From: VRUE01 sp963703235
GTDB lineage: Bacteria; Actinomycetota; Thermoleophilia; Solirubrobacterales; 70-9
Length of the DNA stretch: 64,000 bases
Direction of reading: 5' to 3'
Assembly (NCBI GenBank): GCA_963703235.1
Contig: OY969802.1
Span: 620,001-684,000 of the forward strand
Under the pieces are notes generated by a model. It searched no databases and was not told the origin of the DNA. It was given only the letters and a program-made list of their open reading frames with translations. The position numbers and the translations under genes are program-made. Positions 43,731 to 53,040 of the stretch are shown here, piece after piece; position 1 is the stretch's first letter; each line of letters begins with the position of its first letter.

Positions 43731-44638
43731 CGCAGCCGGCTGGGCTCGCACGCGACTACCCATTGGCGCGGTTGACCACGATCCGGACCGGCGGCGCCGC
43801 CGACTGGTACGCGCGACCGGCCGGCGAAGAGCCCCTTGTCGATTTGCTCGCCTGGGCAGGCGCCGAGGGTCTGGCGATTGGCGTCGTCGGCTCGGGATCC
43901 AACCTGCTCGTCGCCGACGACGGCTTCCGTGGTCTCGTCCTCAAGCTCGACGGGGAGCTGGCGACCGTGGAGCGCGACGGCGAGCGGCTGCTCTGCGGCG
44001 GCGGCGCCCGTCTGCCTTCGGCGGCGGCCAAGGCGGCGGGGTGGGGGCTGTCCGGGCTCGAGTTCGGGGTCAACATCCCCGGCACCGTCGGCGGCGCGGT
44101 GAAGATGAACGCCAACGCCTACGGCGGCCAGCTCGCCCGCGTCTTGGAGTGGGTCGAGGTCTGCACGCCGGCCGGGCGCGATCGCCGCTCCCCGGAGCAG
44201 CTCGAATTTGCCTACCGCAGCTCGAACCTCGGCACGCACGAGGTAGTTGCGCGCGCTTCCTTCTCGCTGACCGCTGGCGTCCCGGACGAGATCAAGGCGA
44301 CGATGGCGGCAATGCGGGAGAAGCGCCACGAGGCGCAGCCCTCGGGGATCAAGACCTTCGGCTCCACCTTCAAGAACCCCGAAGGCGCGGGAGTCGACGG
44401 GCGCACCGCGGGCCAGCTGCTGGAGGCGGCCGATTGCCGCGGGTTGCAGGTGGGGGGCGCCCGCTTCTCGCCCAAGCACGCGAACTTCGTCGAGAACGCC
44501 GGGGCGGCGACCACCGCGGACGTGCTGGCGCTGATGGCGGAGGGCCGGCGTCGCGTCCACGAGCGGTTCGGGGTCGCGCTGGAGCCGGAGGTGCAGGTGT
44601 TGGGCGACGTCAGCTGGCCGCAGGGGTGGGGGCTGTGA
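43727..44638 (+). CDS. murB: UDP-N-acetylenolpyruvylglucosamine reductase MurB
   Basis: This 303-residue flavoenzyme reduces UDP-GlcNAc-enolpyruvate to UDP-MurNAc. Motifs: TTIRTGGAADW, VVGSGSNLLVADDGF, GLEFGVNIPGTVGGAVKMNANAYG, FAYRSSNL and the catalytic-serine region GSTFKNP. The ATG overlaps the murC stop. It lacks the long extra C-terminal domain of E. coli-type MurB. Confidence 0.93.
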   Translation: MTQPAGLARDYPLARLTTIRTGGAADWYARPAGEEPLVDLLAWAGAEGLAIGVVGSGSNLLVADDGFRGLVLKLDGELATVERDGERLLCGGGARLPSAAAKAAGWGLSGLEFGVNIPGTVGGAVKMNANAYGGQLARVLEWVEVCTPAGRDRRSPEQLEFAYRSSNLGTHEVVARASFSLTAGVPDEIKATMAAMREKRHEAQPSGIKTFGSTFKNPEGAGVDGRTAGQLLEAADCRGLQVGGARFSPKHANFVENAGAATTADVLALMAEGRRRVHERFGVALEPEVQVLGDVSWPQGWGL

Positions 44639-45234
44639 GCGAACGGCGCACCGCGGGAGCCCGGCGCCTCGAGGTCGGGGCGCTGAGTCTGCCGGCTCGG
44701 CCAGGCTGGTTGGGGTGGCCGGTGGCCGTGCTGGCGGCTGCGCTTGTGGCGGCGCTCGTCTACCTCTTCGTGCTGCCCCAGTCCAAAGCGGAGCCGCACG
44801 TGGTGCTCCCGCAGGCGACGGCGACGATCGGCAGCGGCGCAGAAGCGGTCGCGGTCGGTCCCGATGGCCAGATCCTGGCCTGGCTGACGCTGCCCGAGGA
44901 GGTCCAGCTGCCCCGCCTCCCGCTCGCGGCCGCCCCCGCGAAGCCGCACCTTGGCGGTCCGCTGCTGGAACAGGCACAAGTTCTCGGAGCGGCGCCGCCG
45001 GCGCTGCGGCCCTATCTCGAAAGCAGCTATTACGGTGAAAGCGGGGTGGACGTCGAGCTGCGCTCGGGGATCGAACTTCGCTTCGGCGACGCTTCGCGGG
45101 CCGCGGAAAAGTGGCAAGCGGCCGCGGCGGTTCTCGCCGACCCCTCGATCACCGCGCTCGATTATGTCGACCTGCACGCGCCTCGCCGGCCCTCCGTAGG
45201 CGGCTCTGGGCATACGCTTCCGCCCGTTCCATGA
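44635..45234 (+). CDS. ftsQ: FtsQ/DivIB-like division protein
   Basis: This 199-residue protein has one membrane helix (about 24-44) and an extracytoplasmic region ending in the FtsQ-like block GIELRFGDASRAAEKWQAAAAVLADP...VDLHAPRRPSVGG. The POTRA domain usual in FtsQ is shortened or replaced, making the protein small for the family. The GTG overlaps the murB stop. The call rests on the C-terminal block and on position before ftsZ. Confidence 0.78.
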   Translation: MSERRTAGARRLEVGALSLPARPGWLGWPVAVLAAALVAALVYLFVLPQSKAEPHVVLPQATATIGSGAEAVAVGPDGQILAWLTLPEEVQLPRLPLAAAPAKPHLGGPLLEQAQVLGAAPPALRPYLESSYYGESGVDVELRSGIELRFGDASRAAEKWQAAAAVLADPSITALDYVDLHAPRRPSVGGSGHTLPPVP

Positions 45235-45264
45235 ACCCTCGACCACAGGGTTAGAATGGCCAAA

Positions 45265-45285
45265 GTCTCAAGTAAGACTTGAGAC
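45265..45285. promoter_or_regulatory. Perfect palindrome upstream of ftsZ
   Basis: GTCTCAAGT and ACTTGAGAC are separated by AAG. The size and symmetry fit a dimeric repressor or activator site, 30-50 bases ahead of the putative ftsZ promoter. The binding protein is unknown. Confidence 0.5.
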
Positions 45286-45314
45286 AATTCGCTTGCACGA
45301 TGGCTCCCGGGCGT

Positions 45315-45343
45315 TTGACAGAGGGCCGCGAATGCCCTACGTT
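45315..45343 (+). promoter_or_regulatory. Putative sigma-70-type promoter of ftsZ
   Basis: TTGACA (45315-45320) and TACGTT (45338-45343) are separated by 17 bases, about 125 bases before the ftsZ ATG. This would let ftsZ be transcribed apart from the mraZ operon. Confidence 0.5.
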
Positions 45344-45469
45344 GAGCGCAATTTCCGTGCTTCAACGAAGGCTGTCAACCCTTAAGCCTCGCTGAAGCCT
45401 CGGACGGAATAAAGGCTCAACTCAAACGCCAGCCCTCGCAGAGGGCGGCGAGCTGGAGAAAATCGGGAG

Positions 45470-46549
45470 ATGGAATCGACTTACCTGGCGGTGATCAAGG
45501 TCGTCGGCGCAGGCGGCGGCGGTACCAACGCGGTCAGCCGCATGGTCGACGCTGGCATCCGCGGCGTCGAGTTCGTAGCCGTCAACACGGATGCGCAGGC
45601 GCTGCAGGCGTGCGACGCCGACATCAAGCTCTCGATCGGACAGGAGCTGACCCGCGGCCTCGGCGCCGGCGGCAACCCCGAGGTCGGGGCGGGCGCCGCG
45701 GCGGAGAGCCGCGACGAGATCAAGGAGGCGCTGAAGGGCGCCGACATGGTCTTCGTCACCGCCGGCGAGGGCGGTGGCACCGGCACCGGTTCGGCGCCGG
45801 TCATCGCCGAGATCGCCAAGGAAGAGATCGGCGCCCTGACCGTCGGCGCTGTCACCAAGCCCTTCGAGTTCGAGGGCAAGCGGCGGATGCAGCAGGCGCT
45901 CGAGGGAATCGAGAAGCTGCGCAACAACGTCGACACCCTGATCATCGTCCCGAACGAGAAGCTGCTGCAGGCGGTGGAGCGGCGCACCAGCGTGCTGGAG
46001 GCGTTCCGCCAGGCCGACGACATCCTGCGTCAGGGCGTGCAGGGCATCACCGACCTGATCACGATCCCGGGCCTGATCAACCTCGACTTCGCCGACGTGC
46101 GGACGATCATGCGCGACGCCGGCTCGGCCCTGATGGGCGTCGGCGCCGCCTCGGGCGAGTCGCGCGCGGTCGACGCCGCCAAGGCGGCCGTCACCTCGCC
46201 GCTGATCGAGGAGTCGATCAAGGGGGCGACCGGGATGCTGCTCAACATCACCGGCCCGGAGGACCTCGGCCTGTTCGAGGTCAACGAGGCGGCCCAGCTG
46301 GTCCAGGCCGAAGCCGACGAGAACGCCAACATCATCTTCGGCTCGGTCGTCGACCAGTCGATGCGCGACGAGGTCCGCGTCACCGTGATCGCGACCGGCT
46401 TCGAGGGCTTCGAGCTGCTGGCCCGCTCGCCGCAGCGGGTGCGCCGCCGTTACGAGAGCCGGCCGCGGATCTCGGCCGAGGACACCGACATTCGCAAACT
46501 GCGGGTGTCCGACGACGACATCGACGTTCCCGGTTTCTTGAAGGAATAG
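45470..46549 (+). CDS. ftsZ: Tubulin-like division GTPase FtsZ
   Basis: This 359-residue protein has GTP-binding GAGGGGTN near the N-terminus and the tubulin signature GGGTGTGSAP (101-110). NLDFADV and the C-terminal tail DDDIDVPGFLKE are also present; the tail is the usual docking peptide for membrane tethers. The linker between core and tail is short. No ftsA lies upstream, so another anchor (SepF in actinobacteria) is expected but not in the window. Confidence 0.96.
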   Translation: MESTYLAVIKVVGAGGGGTNAVSRMVDAGIRGVEFVAVNTDAQALQACDADIKLSIGQELTRGLGAGGNPEVGAGAAAESRDEIKEALKGADMVFVTAGEGGGTGTGSAPVIAEIAKEEIGALTVGAVTKPFEFEGKRRMQQALEGIEKLRNNVDTLIIVPNEKLLQAVERRTSVLEAFRQADDILRQGVQGITDLITIPGLINLDFADVRTIMRDAGSALMGVGAASGESRAVDAAKAAVTSPLIEESIKGATGMLLNITGPEDLGLFEVNEAAQLVQAEADENANIIFGSVVDQSMRDEVRVTVIATGFEGFELLARSPQRVRRRYESRPRISAEDTDIRKLRVSDDDIDVPGFLKE

Positions 46550-46557
46550 ATCACTCG

Positions 46558-46670
46558 GGGAGGCCCGTTGTGCCTCCTCACTCGCAACTCGTCGATGGAG
46601 AGGTGGCGGCTGTCGCCTCTTGGTTGGCTCTCCTCCCGCGCAAAACGTTCGGAGACACAACGGGCCTCCC
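46558..46670 (+). repeat. Long inverted repeat between ftsZ and gcvT
   Basis: Perfect 15-base arms GGGAGGCCCGTTGTG (46558-46572) and CACAACGGGCCTCCC (46656-46670) enclose about 83 bases. It lies 9 bases after the ftsZ stop and may end or stabilise the ftsZ transcript. There is no T-run. The architecture resembles the family 2 elements, but the inner core is different. Confidence 0.6.
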
Positions 46671-46703
46671 TGTCTGAGCTGTGCCTTTCAATACGCTGCC
46701 GCC

Positions 46704-47798
46704 GTGAACGACGCCGCGCCAGTACGAGGTCTTAAGCGCACCCCTCTCTACGAGCGCCATGTCGAGCTGGGCGCCAAGGTTGTGCCCTTTGCCGGGTGGG
46801 AGATGCCGGTGCTCTACGAGGGGATTCGGGAGGAGCACTCGGCGGTGCGGACACATGCGGGGATGTTCGATGTCTCGCATATGGGCGAGGTCGAGGTGGA
46901 GGGGCCGGGTGCGCTTGCCTTCCTGCAGCGGGTGCTCTCCAACGACGTTGCCGCGATCGAGCTTGGCGGTGCCCAGTACTCCTGCCTCTGCAACGAGGAT
47001 GGGGGCGTTCTCGACGACCTCTTCGCCTACCGGCTCGGCGGCGATCGCTACCTGCTCGTCACCAACTCCGCCAACCACGAGAGCGACCTGGCCTGGCTCG
47101 GCCGCTGCAGTCGCGGCTTCGACGTGCTCGTCCGCGACGTCGCCGACCGCTACGCGATGCTGGCGGTGCAGGGGCCGAACGCGCGCGGCGTCGTCGCCCG
47201 CACGCTGGGCGTCGAGTTGCCAGCGCGGATGCGGGTCGCGACGGCGCGGATCGGCGACCGACCGGCGTTGGCCTGCGGCACCGGCTACACCGGCGAGGAC
47301 GGCGTCGAGCTGCTGATCGGCCCCGAGGTGGCGTCGCCGATCTGGGCCGAGCTGCTCGACGCCGGCGTCGTCCCCTGCGGCCTCGGCGCCCGCGACACCC
47401 TGCGGCTCGAGGTCTGCTTCCCCCTGCACGGCAACGACCTCAGCCCCGACCGCAACCCGATCGAAGCCGGGCTCGGCTGGTGCTGCGTGGAGGAGACCGG
47501 CTTCGTCGGCGCCGGGGCCGTCGCCCGTGCCCGCGCCGAGGGCACCGTCGAGAAGCTGGCTCCCTTCCGGATCGAGGGGGCCGGCATCCCCCGCCAGGGC
47601 AACCCGGTCCTGGCCGAAGACGAGGAGGTCGGCGTCGTCACCAGCGGCAGCTTCTCGCCGTCGCTCGAGGTCGGGATCGGGATGGCCTACCTGCGTTCCG
47701 ATTTGGCCGATCCCGGGACCGGGGTCGAGATCGACGTGCGAGGCAAGCGCCGCGCCGCCCGGGTAGCTTCCAAGCCCCTCTATGAGAAGGAGAGATGA
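46704..47798 (+). CDS. gcvT: Glycine cleavage system aminomethyltransferase (T protein)
   Basis: This 364-residue folate-dependent enzyme releases ammonia and methylene-THF from the aminomethyl-lipoyl H protein. Motifs: PLYERHVELGAKVVPFAGWEMP, GMFDVSHMGEVEVEG, NDEDGG-like CNEDGGVLDDL, GTGYTGEDGVE, and LGARDTLRLEVCFPLHGNDL. GTG 46704 matches the family start. First of four gcv genes. Confidence 0.93.
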   Translation: MNDAAPVRGLKRTPLYERHVELGAKVVPFAGWEMPVLYEGIREEHSAVRTHAGMFDVSHMGEVEVEGPGALAFLQRVLSNDVAAIELGGAQYSCLCNEDGGVLDDLFAYRLGGDRYLLVTNSANHESDLAWLGRCSRGFDVLVRDVADRYAMLAVQGPNARGVVARTLGVELPARMRVATARIGDRPALACGTGYTGEDGVELLIGPEVASPIWAELLDAGVVPCGLGARDTLRLEVCFPLHGNDLSPDRNPIEAGLGWCCVEETGFVGAGAVARARAEGTVEKLAPFRIEGAGIPRQGNPVLAEDEEVGVVTSGSFSPSLEVGIGMAYLRSDLADPGTGVEIDVRGKRRAARVASKPLYEKER

Positions 47799-47799
47799 C

Positions 47800-48195
47800 G
47801 TGGCCGAGGCGAACTATCCCGACGACCTGCTCTACCACGACCAGCACGACTGGGCCCGGCTGGAGGGCGAGGATCATGCCGTTTTCGGGATCACCTGGTA
47901 CGCCCAGGACAGTCTCGGCGAGGTCGTCTTCTACGACCCGCCGGAGGTCGGCGCGACGGTCGACAAAGACTCCTCCTATGCCGAGGTCGAGTCGGTGAAG
48001 GCGGTCTCCGACGTGATCGCGCCGCTTTCCGGGGAGGTCGTCGAGGTCAACGACGCGCTGGCCGACACGCCGGAGAAGATCAACGAGGATCCGTATGGCG
48101 CGGGCTGGTTGATCAGGGTGAGGTTGACCCGGGCAAGCGAGGCGGAGGCCCTGCACGACGCCGCCGAATACCGCAAGCTGCTGGAAAACGGCTGA
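47800..48195 (+). CDS. gcvH: Glycine cleavage system H protein
   Basis: This 131-residue lipoyl carrier shuttles the aminomethyl group between P, T and L proteins. The lipoylation site is Lys67 in AEVESVKAVSDV. GTG 47800 has AAGGAG seven bases upstream and follows the gcvT stop by one base. Confidence 0.94.
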   Translation: MAEANYPDDLLYHDQHDWARLEGEDHAVFGITWYAQDSLGEVVFYDPPEVGATVDKDSSYAEVESVKAVSDVIAPLSGEVVEVNDALADTPEKINEDPYGAGWLIRVRLTRASEAEALHDAAEYRKLLENG

Positions 48196-48229
48196 GGCGG
48201 CCCCGCTCCGCTCACGTAGCCTTAGCTGC

Positions 48230-49640
48230 GTGAGCCGCTACACCTCAGCGACGGCCGCCGACAGGGCGGAGATGCTGGCGACGATCGGCGTCGACTCGGT
48301 CGCCGAGCTGTTCGAGCAGGTCCCGGAGCCGCTGCGGCTGAACCGGCCGCTGGCGTTGCCGGCGGGGATGAGCGAGGCGGACGTCTACGAGCGGCTGGCG
48401 GAGCTGGCAGAGGCCAACGCCGACGCCGAGCGGGAGGTCTGCTTCCTCGGAGCGGGAATGTACGACCACTACGTGCCGGCGATCGTCGACGCGATCGTGC
48501 AGCGCTCCGAGTTCCTCACCCCCTACACCCCCTACCAGCCGGAGATCTCCGCAGGGCGGGTTGCAGGCGATGTTCGAGTTCCAGACCATGATGTCGGAGC
48601 TGACCGGGCTGCCGGTCTCCACTGCCGGGCTCTACGAGGGCCCCTCCTCGGTCGCCTCCGCCGGCTACCTGGCGATGGGGGTGACGGGCCGCGATCGCTT
48701 CGTCGTCTCGCGCGGCCTGCACCCGCACAGCCGCGAGACGCTCGCCACCTACTCGGAGGGCTACGGAGCGACGATCGAGGAGGTCGGCCTGGAGGAGGGC
48801 GCGACCGACGCGGCGGCGCTGGCGGCCACCGTCGACGGCGAGACGGCGGCCGTCTTTCTGCAGAGCCCGAACTTCCTCGGCGCGGTCGAGGACGTCGAGG
48901 CGCTCGGTGCCGCCACCAAGGAGCACGGCGCCCTGTTGATCGTCGCCGTCGACCCGATGACCCTCGGCGTCCTGCGGCCGCCCGGCGAGTGCGGCGCCGA
49001 TGTCGCCCTCGGCGAGGGTCAGCCGCTCGGCAACCGGCTCGACTTCGGCGGTCCCTCTTTCGGCTTCTTCTGCGGCGCCGAGGCGCTGATCCGCAAGATG
49101 CCGGGGCGGATCGCCGGCGAAACCGACGACGTCGACGGTCGCCGCGGCTTCGTCCTGGCGCTGCAGACGCGCGAGCAGCACATCCGCCGCGAGAAGGCGA
49201 CCCACAACATCTGCACGGCGCAGGCCCTCAACGCGCTGGCGGCGACGATCCACCTCGCCTGGCTCGGTCGCGAGGGCTTCCGCGAGCTGGGCGAGCTGTT
49301 GGTCCGCCGCACGGCCTACGCGCGCGAGCGGTTGGCGTCGACGCCCGGGGTCGAGCTGCTGCACGAGGCGCCGGTCGTGCGCGAGTTCGCCGTTCGCCTC
49401 GAGGCCCCGGTCGAGCGGGTGCTGGAGCGCTGTGCCGAGCGCGGGATCGCTGCCGGCTACCCGCTTGGGCGGGACTACCCGGAGCACGAGGACGGCCTGC
49501 TGATCGCGATCACCGAGCGACGCAGCCGCGAGCAGATCGACGCGCTCGCCGAGGCCCTCGAGGCCGCCGTCATGGCCGAGGATGGCGCCTTTCCCGTCCA
49601 TATCGCGGGAAAAGCGCCAAAGACCCAGGAGATCGGCTGA
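48230..49640 (+). pseudogene. gcvPA: Glycine dehydrogenase (decarboxylating) subunit 1, frameshifted
   Basis: This gene encodes the N-terminal half of the PLP-dependent P protein, as in two-subunit systems. Codons from GTG 48230 read normally to TPYTPYQPEIS. An extra G at about 48551 then moves the frame; removing it would give the expected SQGGLQAMFEFQTMM and a product of about 469 residues ending at 49640. As written, no single frame makes the protein: the downstream frame is open from TTG 48561. Everything else (GPSSVASAGYLAM, PNFLGAVED, SFGFFCG, REKATHNICTAQAL) is intact, so a sequencing error or very recent mutation is likelier than long decay. Confidence 0.85.
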
Positions 49641-51151
49641 TGGCGATGAGCGAGACCCCGATGCAGCGCGAACGCGCTCAGACGATCGTCGAGAAGTCGA
49701 AGCCGGGGCGCCGCGCCGCGGTGCTGTCCGACGCCGGTGTCCCGGAGCCGCCGCTGCAGGAGCTGATCCCGCCGAAGCTGCTGCGCTCCGAGCCGCCGCG
49801 CCTGCCCGAGGTCTCCGAGCCGGAGATCGTCCGCCACTACAACCGCCTCTCGCGCCGCAACTTCGACCTCGACAGCGGCTTCTACCCGCTCGGCTCCTGC
49901 ACGATGAAGCACAACCCGCGGCTCAACGAGCGGGTGGCGGCGCTGCCCGGCCACGCCCGCCTGCACCCCGCCCAGGACCCGAAGCGCTCCCAGGGCGCTC
50001 TGGAGCTGATGTGGCTGCTGCAGGAGTCGCTGGCCGAGATCTGCGGCCTGCCGCACGTCAGCCTGCAGCCTTCGGCCGGCTCGCACGGCGAGCTGGCCGG
50101 CCTGCTCCTGACCCGCGCCTTCCACGCCGACCGCGGCGAAACGCGGACCAAGGTGCTGGCGCCCGACACCGCCCATGGCACCAACCCGGCCTCGGTGACG
50201 ATGGCCGGCTACGAGGCGGTCAAGGTCGCGACCAACGAGCGCGGCGGGGTGGAGATGGACGATCTGCGGGCCAAGGTCTCCGACGACGTCGCCTGTCTGA
50301 TGCTGACCAACCCCAACACGCTCGGCCTCTTCGACGAGAACATCGCCGAGATTGCCGCCCTGATCCACTCGGCCGGCGGCACCCTCTACTACGACGGCGC
50401 CAACCTCAACGCGGTGATGGGGCAGACGAGGCCCGGCGACATGGGCTTCGACATCGTCCACGTCAACCTGCACAAGTCATTCAGCCAGCCGCACGGCGGT
50501 GGCGGCCCGGGGGCGGGGCCGATCGCCGTCTCGGAGCGGATCGAGCCCTTCCTGCCGCGGCCGCAGGTCGTCAAGCGGAGGGGCGACAACGGCAGCGCCC
50601 CCTTCTACGACCTCGACCTCGAACGGCCCAAGTCGATCGGCCGCCTGCGCGGCTTCCAGGGCAACTTCGGCGTCTTCGTCCGCTCCTACGCCTACATCCT
50701 CAGCCTCGGCGCCGACGGCCTCGCCGAGGCCTCGGAGACGGCGGTCCTCAACGCCAATTACCTGATGGCGCGCCTGGCCCAGGGCCGCGCCGGCAAGCAC
50801 CTGCCGGTCGCCTTCGACCGCCACTGCATGCACGAGTTCGTCCTCTCCGGCAAGCCGATGAAGCAGGAGCTGGGGATCGCCACGCTCGATCTAGCCAAGC
50901 GCCTGCTCGACTTCGGCTTCCACCCGCCGACCGTCTACTTCCCGCTCCTGGTCGAGGAGGCGCTGATGGTCGAGCCGACCGAGACCGAGGCCAAGGAGAC
51001 CCTCGACGCCTTCGCCGAGGCGATCGAGGAGATCCTCGCCGAGGCCGAGCGCGACCCCGAGGTCGCCAGGCAGGCGCCCTACACGACCCCGGTTCGCCGC
51101 CTCGACGAGGTCAAGGCGACCCGCAAGCCGGTCGTCCGCCAGCCGCTCTAG
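49640..51151 (+). CDS. gcvPB: Glycine dehydrogenase (decarboxylating) subunit 2
   Basis: This 503-residue catalytic half of the P protein has its PLP lysine at about Lys279 in VHVNLHKSFSQPHGGGGPG. Other motifs: YPLGSCTMKHNPR, SLQPSAGSHGELAG, DTAHGTNPASV and TNPNTLGLFD. The ATG overlaps the gcvPA stop. Its frame is the same as that of the gcvPA start, so a misleading 973-codon frame joins the two. Confidence 0.94.
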   Translation: MAMSETPMQRERAQTIVEKSKPGRRAAVLSDAGVPEPPLQELIPPKLLRSEPPRLPEVSEPEIVRHYNRLSRRNFDLDSGFYPLGSCTMKHNPRLNERVAALPGHARLHPAQDPKRSQGALELMWLLQESLAEICGLPHVSLQPSAGSHGELAGLLLTRAFHADRGETRTKVLAPDTAHGTNPASVTMAGYEAVKVATNERGGVEMDDLRAKVSDDVACLMLTNPNTLGLFDENIAEIAALIHSAGGTLYYDGANLNAVMGQTRPGDMGFDIVHVNLHKSFSQPHGGGGPGAGPIAVSERIEPFLPRPQVVKRRGDNGSAPFYDLDLERPKSIGRLRGFQGNFGVFVRSYAYILSLGADGLAEASETAVLNANYLMARLAQGRAGKHLPVAFDRHCMHEFVLSGKPMKQELGIATLDLAKRLLDFGFHPPTVYFPLLVEEALMVEPTETEAKETLDAFAEAIEEILAEAERDPEVARQAPYTTPVRRLDEVKATRKPVVRQPL

Positions 51152-52056
51152 AGCTCGGGCAGCTTCTGCTGCAGCTCCAGCACCGGGACGAAGAGGTCGC
51201 CGTGGCGCTCGACCCGCTCCAGGACCTCGCCCGCCTCGAAGACCAGGCACTCGCGGTCGTCGCGGTCCAGAGCGCCTTCGACCTCCTCCCAGGTCATCGG
51301 CGTGGAGACCGTCGGCCGTTCGCGGGCGCGCAGCGAGTAGACGGCGATCGTCGTTTTGCGTGAGTGGTTTTGGGACCAGTCGACGAAGACCTTGCCTTTG
51401 CGGTCGGCCTTCTTCATCTTCGAGACGACCTGGTCGGGGGTCTGCTTTTCGAGCAGCTGGGCGATCGCTTTGGCGAGCGGTTTGGTCTCCTCGTAGCTGG
51501 CCGCGGTGTTGAGCGGGACGTAGACCTGCAGCCCCTTGGAGCCGGAGGTCTTCGGGAAGCACTCGACCTCGAAGTGGCCGAACAGGTCGCGCAGCCGCAG
51601 CGCCACCCGGCAGCAGTCGAGAACGTCGGCCGGCGGGCCCGGGTCGAGATCGAAGACGAGGACGGTGGGCCGCTCCAGGTCTTTCGCCAGCGAGAGCGAG
51701 GGGTGCAGCTCGATCGCCGCCAGCTGCGCCATCCAGACCAGGGTCGGCAGGTCTTCGCAGAGGCAGAAGTCGATCGTGTCGCCCTCCACCGGCACCGGCG
51801 CCGTCTTCACCCACTCGGGCCGGTGCTTGGGGCAGCGCTTCTCGAAGAAGGCGGCACCGGTGTCGTCGACGCCTTCCGGGAAGCGGCGCAGGGTCAGCGG
51901 CCGGCCCTGCAAGTGGGGGACGAGCGCCGGCGCGACCTTGGCGTAGTAGTCGACGACCTCGCCCTTGCTGAAGCCGGCCTGCGGGTAGAGGACCTTGTCG
52001 AGGTTGGTGAGCTTCAGCTCACGACCGTCGACCTCGACCCGGCGGTCCGAGCCCAC
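51148..52056 (-). CDS. LigD-type polymerase/primase domain protein
   Basis: This 302-residue protein matches the archaeo-eukaryotic-primase-like polymerase domain of LigD: NLDKVLYPQAGFSKGEVVDYY, the metal-binding FDLDPG, and TSGSKGLQVYVPL. It fills or tails DNA ends in non-homologous end joining. It is a stand-alone domain; neither the ligase nor the phosphoesterase domain is fused or nearby. The GTG start is 3 bases downstream of the ku stop on the minus strand, so the two form an operon. Its stop overlaps that of gcvPB. Confidence 0.88.
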   Translation of the reverse strand: MGSDRRVEVDGRELKLTNLDKVLYPQAGFSKGEVVDYYAKVAPALVPHLQGRPLTLRRFPEGVDDTGAAFFEKRCPKHRPEWVKTAPVPVEGDTIDFCLCEDLPTLVWMAQLAAIELHPSLSLAKDLERPTVLVFDLDPGPPADVLDCCRVALRLRDLFGHFEVECFPKTSGSKGLQVYVPLNTAASYEETKPLAKAIAQLLEKQTPDQVVSKMKKADRKGKVFVDWSQNHSRKTTIAVYSLRARERPTVSTPMTWEEVEGALDRDDRECLVFEAGEVLERVERHGDLFVPVLELQQKLPEL

Positions 52057-52059
52057 GGG

Positions 52060-52947
52060 CTACTTCGAGGACTTCGCTTTGGAGCGGCTGGAGCGTTTCG
52101 CCGGGGCGCGTTTCGGTGCTTTGCGCTTCTTGGCGGCTTTGGGCGCCTTGCCGTCGCCTTTACCCCTGACCGCGGCGATGCTCTCCTCGAGCGCGCTCAT
52201 CAGATCGGGGGCGGCGGTCGGCTCCGGCTCCTCCGGCGTCGGCGCGGTCAGCACGTCCTTGCCCTCGGCTTTGCGTTCGACCAGCGCCAGCAGCTCCTCG
52301 CGGTACTCGTCGCGGTAGGCCCCCGGCTCGAACTCGCTGGTCAGCGAGGCGATCAGCTGCTCGGCCATCTCGACCTCTTTCCTGCCGACCTTGGGCTTGT
52401 CGGAGGGCAGCACGTCCTCGAGCTCGGACGGGGGCACGACCTCGTCGGCGAAGCGCATCGTGGTCAGGGTGAGGACGCCGTCGCTGGGACGGAGCGCCGC
52501 CAGGTGCTCCTTGTTGCGGAAGACGAAGCGGGCGATCGCCACCTTGCCCGACTGCTCCATCGCCTGGGCGAGCAGCGAATACGCTTTCTCGGCGCCCTCG
52601 GCCGGCCCCAGGTAGTAGGGGCTGTCGAAGTAGATCGGGTCGATCTCCTCGAGGTCGACGAAGTCCTTGACCTCGATCGCGCGGGTCTTCTCCGGCGCCA
52701 GCGCCGCCATCTCGTCCTTGGTCAGGGGCACGTAGCGGTCCGGTGCGAGCTCGAAGGCCTTGACGATCTCTTCGTAGGGGACCTCCTCGTCGGTCCCTTC
52801 GGCGACGCGCCGGTGGCGGATGCGGGCGCCGTCGGACTCGCGGATCTCGCGCAGCGAGATGCCGCGGCGCGCCACCGCGCTGTAGAGCTTGACGGGCACG
52901 TTGAGGAGCCCGAAGCTGATCGTCCCACTCCAGATCGCTCTCGCCAT
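52060..52947 (-). CDS. ku: Ku homologue (non-homologous end joining)
   Basis: This 295-residue protein has the bacterial Ku core: MARAIWSGTISFGLLNVPVKLY at the N-terminus, then IDPIYFDSPYYLGP and KEVEMAEQLIASL. A Lys/Ala/Arg-rich tail (about 265-295) fits the DNA-binding extended C-terminus of many Ku proteins. It binds DNA ends and recruits LigD. ATG 52947 has AGGTGAT upstream and was preferred over TTG 52953. Confidence 0.93.
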   Translation of the reverse strand: MARAIWSGTISFGLLNVPVKLYSAVARRGISLREIRESDGARIRHRRVAEGTDEEVPYEEIVKAFELAPDRYVPLTKDEMAALAPEKTRAIEVKDFVDLEEIDPIYFDSPYYLGPAEGAEKAYSLLAQAMEQSGKVAIARFVFRNKEHLAALRPSDGVLTLTTMRFADEVVPPSELEDVLPSDKPKVGRKEVEMAEQLIASLTSEFEPGAYRDEYREELLALVERKAEGKDVLTAPTPEEPEPTAAPDLMSALEESIAAVRGKGDGKAPKAAKKRKAPKRAPAKRSSRSKAKSSK

Positions 52948-53040
52948 CAGCAAATCACCTACCCGGATTCTGGCAGCCGCCCACGTGCGGGCGCCGTTCC
53001 TGCGCGGCGACGGGAGGCTTCTTGCGTGCCGTGCGGGATC

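Noticed and set aside
48230..51151. A single 973-residue protein
   Set aside because: Between about 48551 and 49640 this frame is Arg/Gly-rich read-through of gcvPA in the wrong frame; the true subunit is clear in the other frame.
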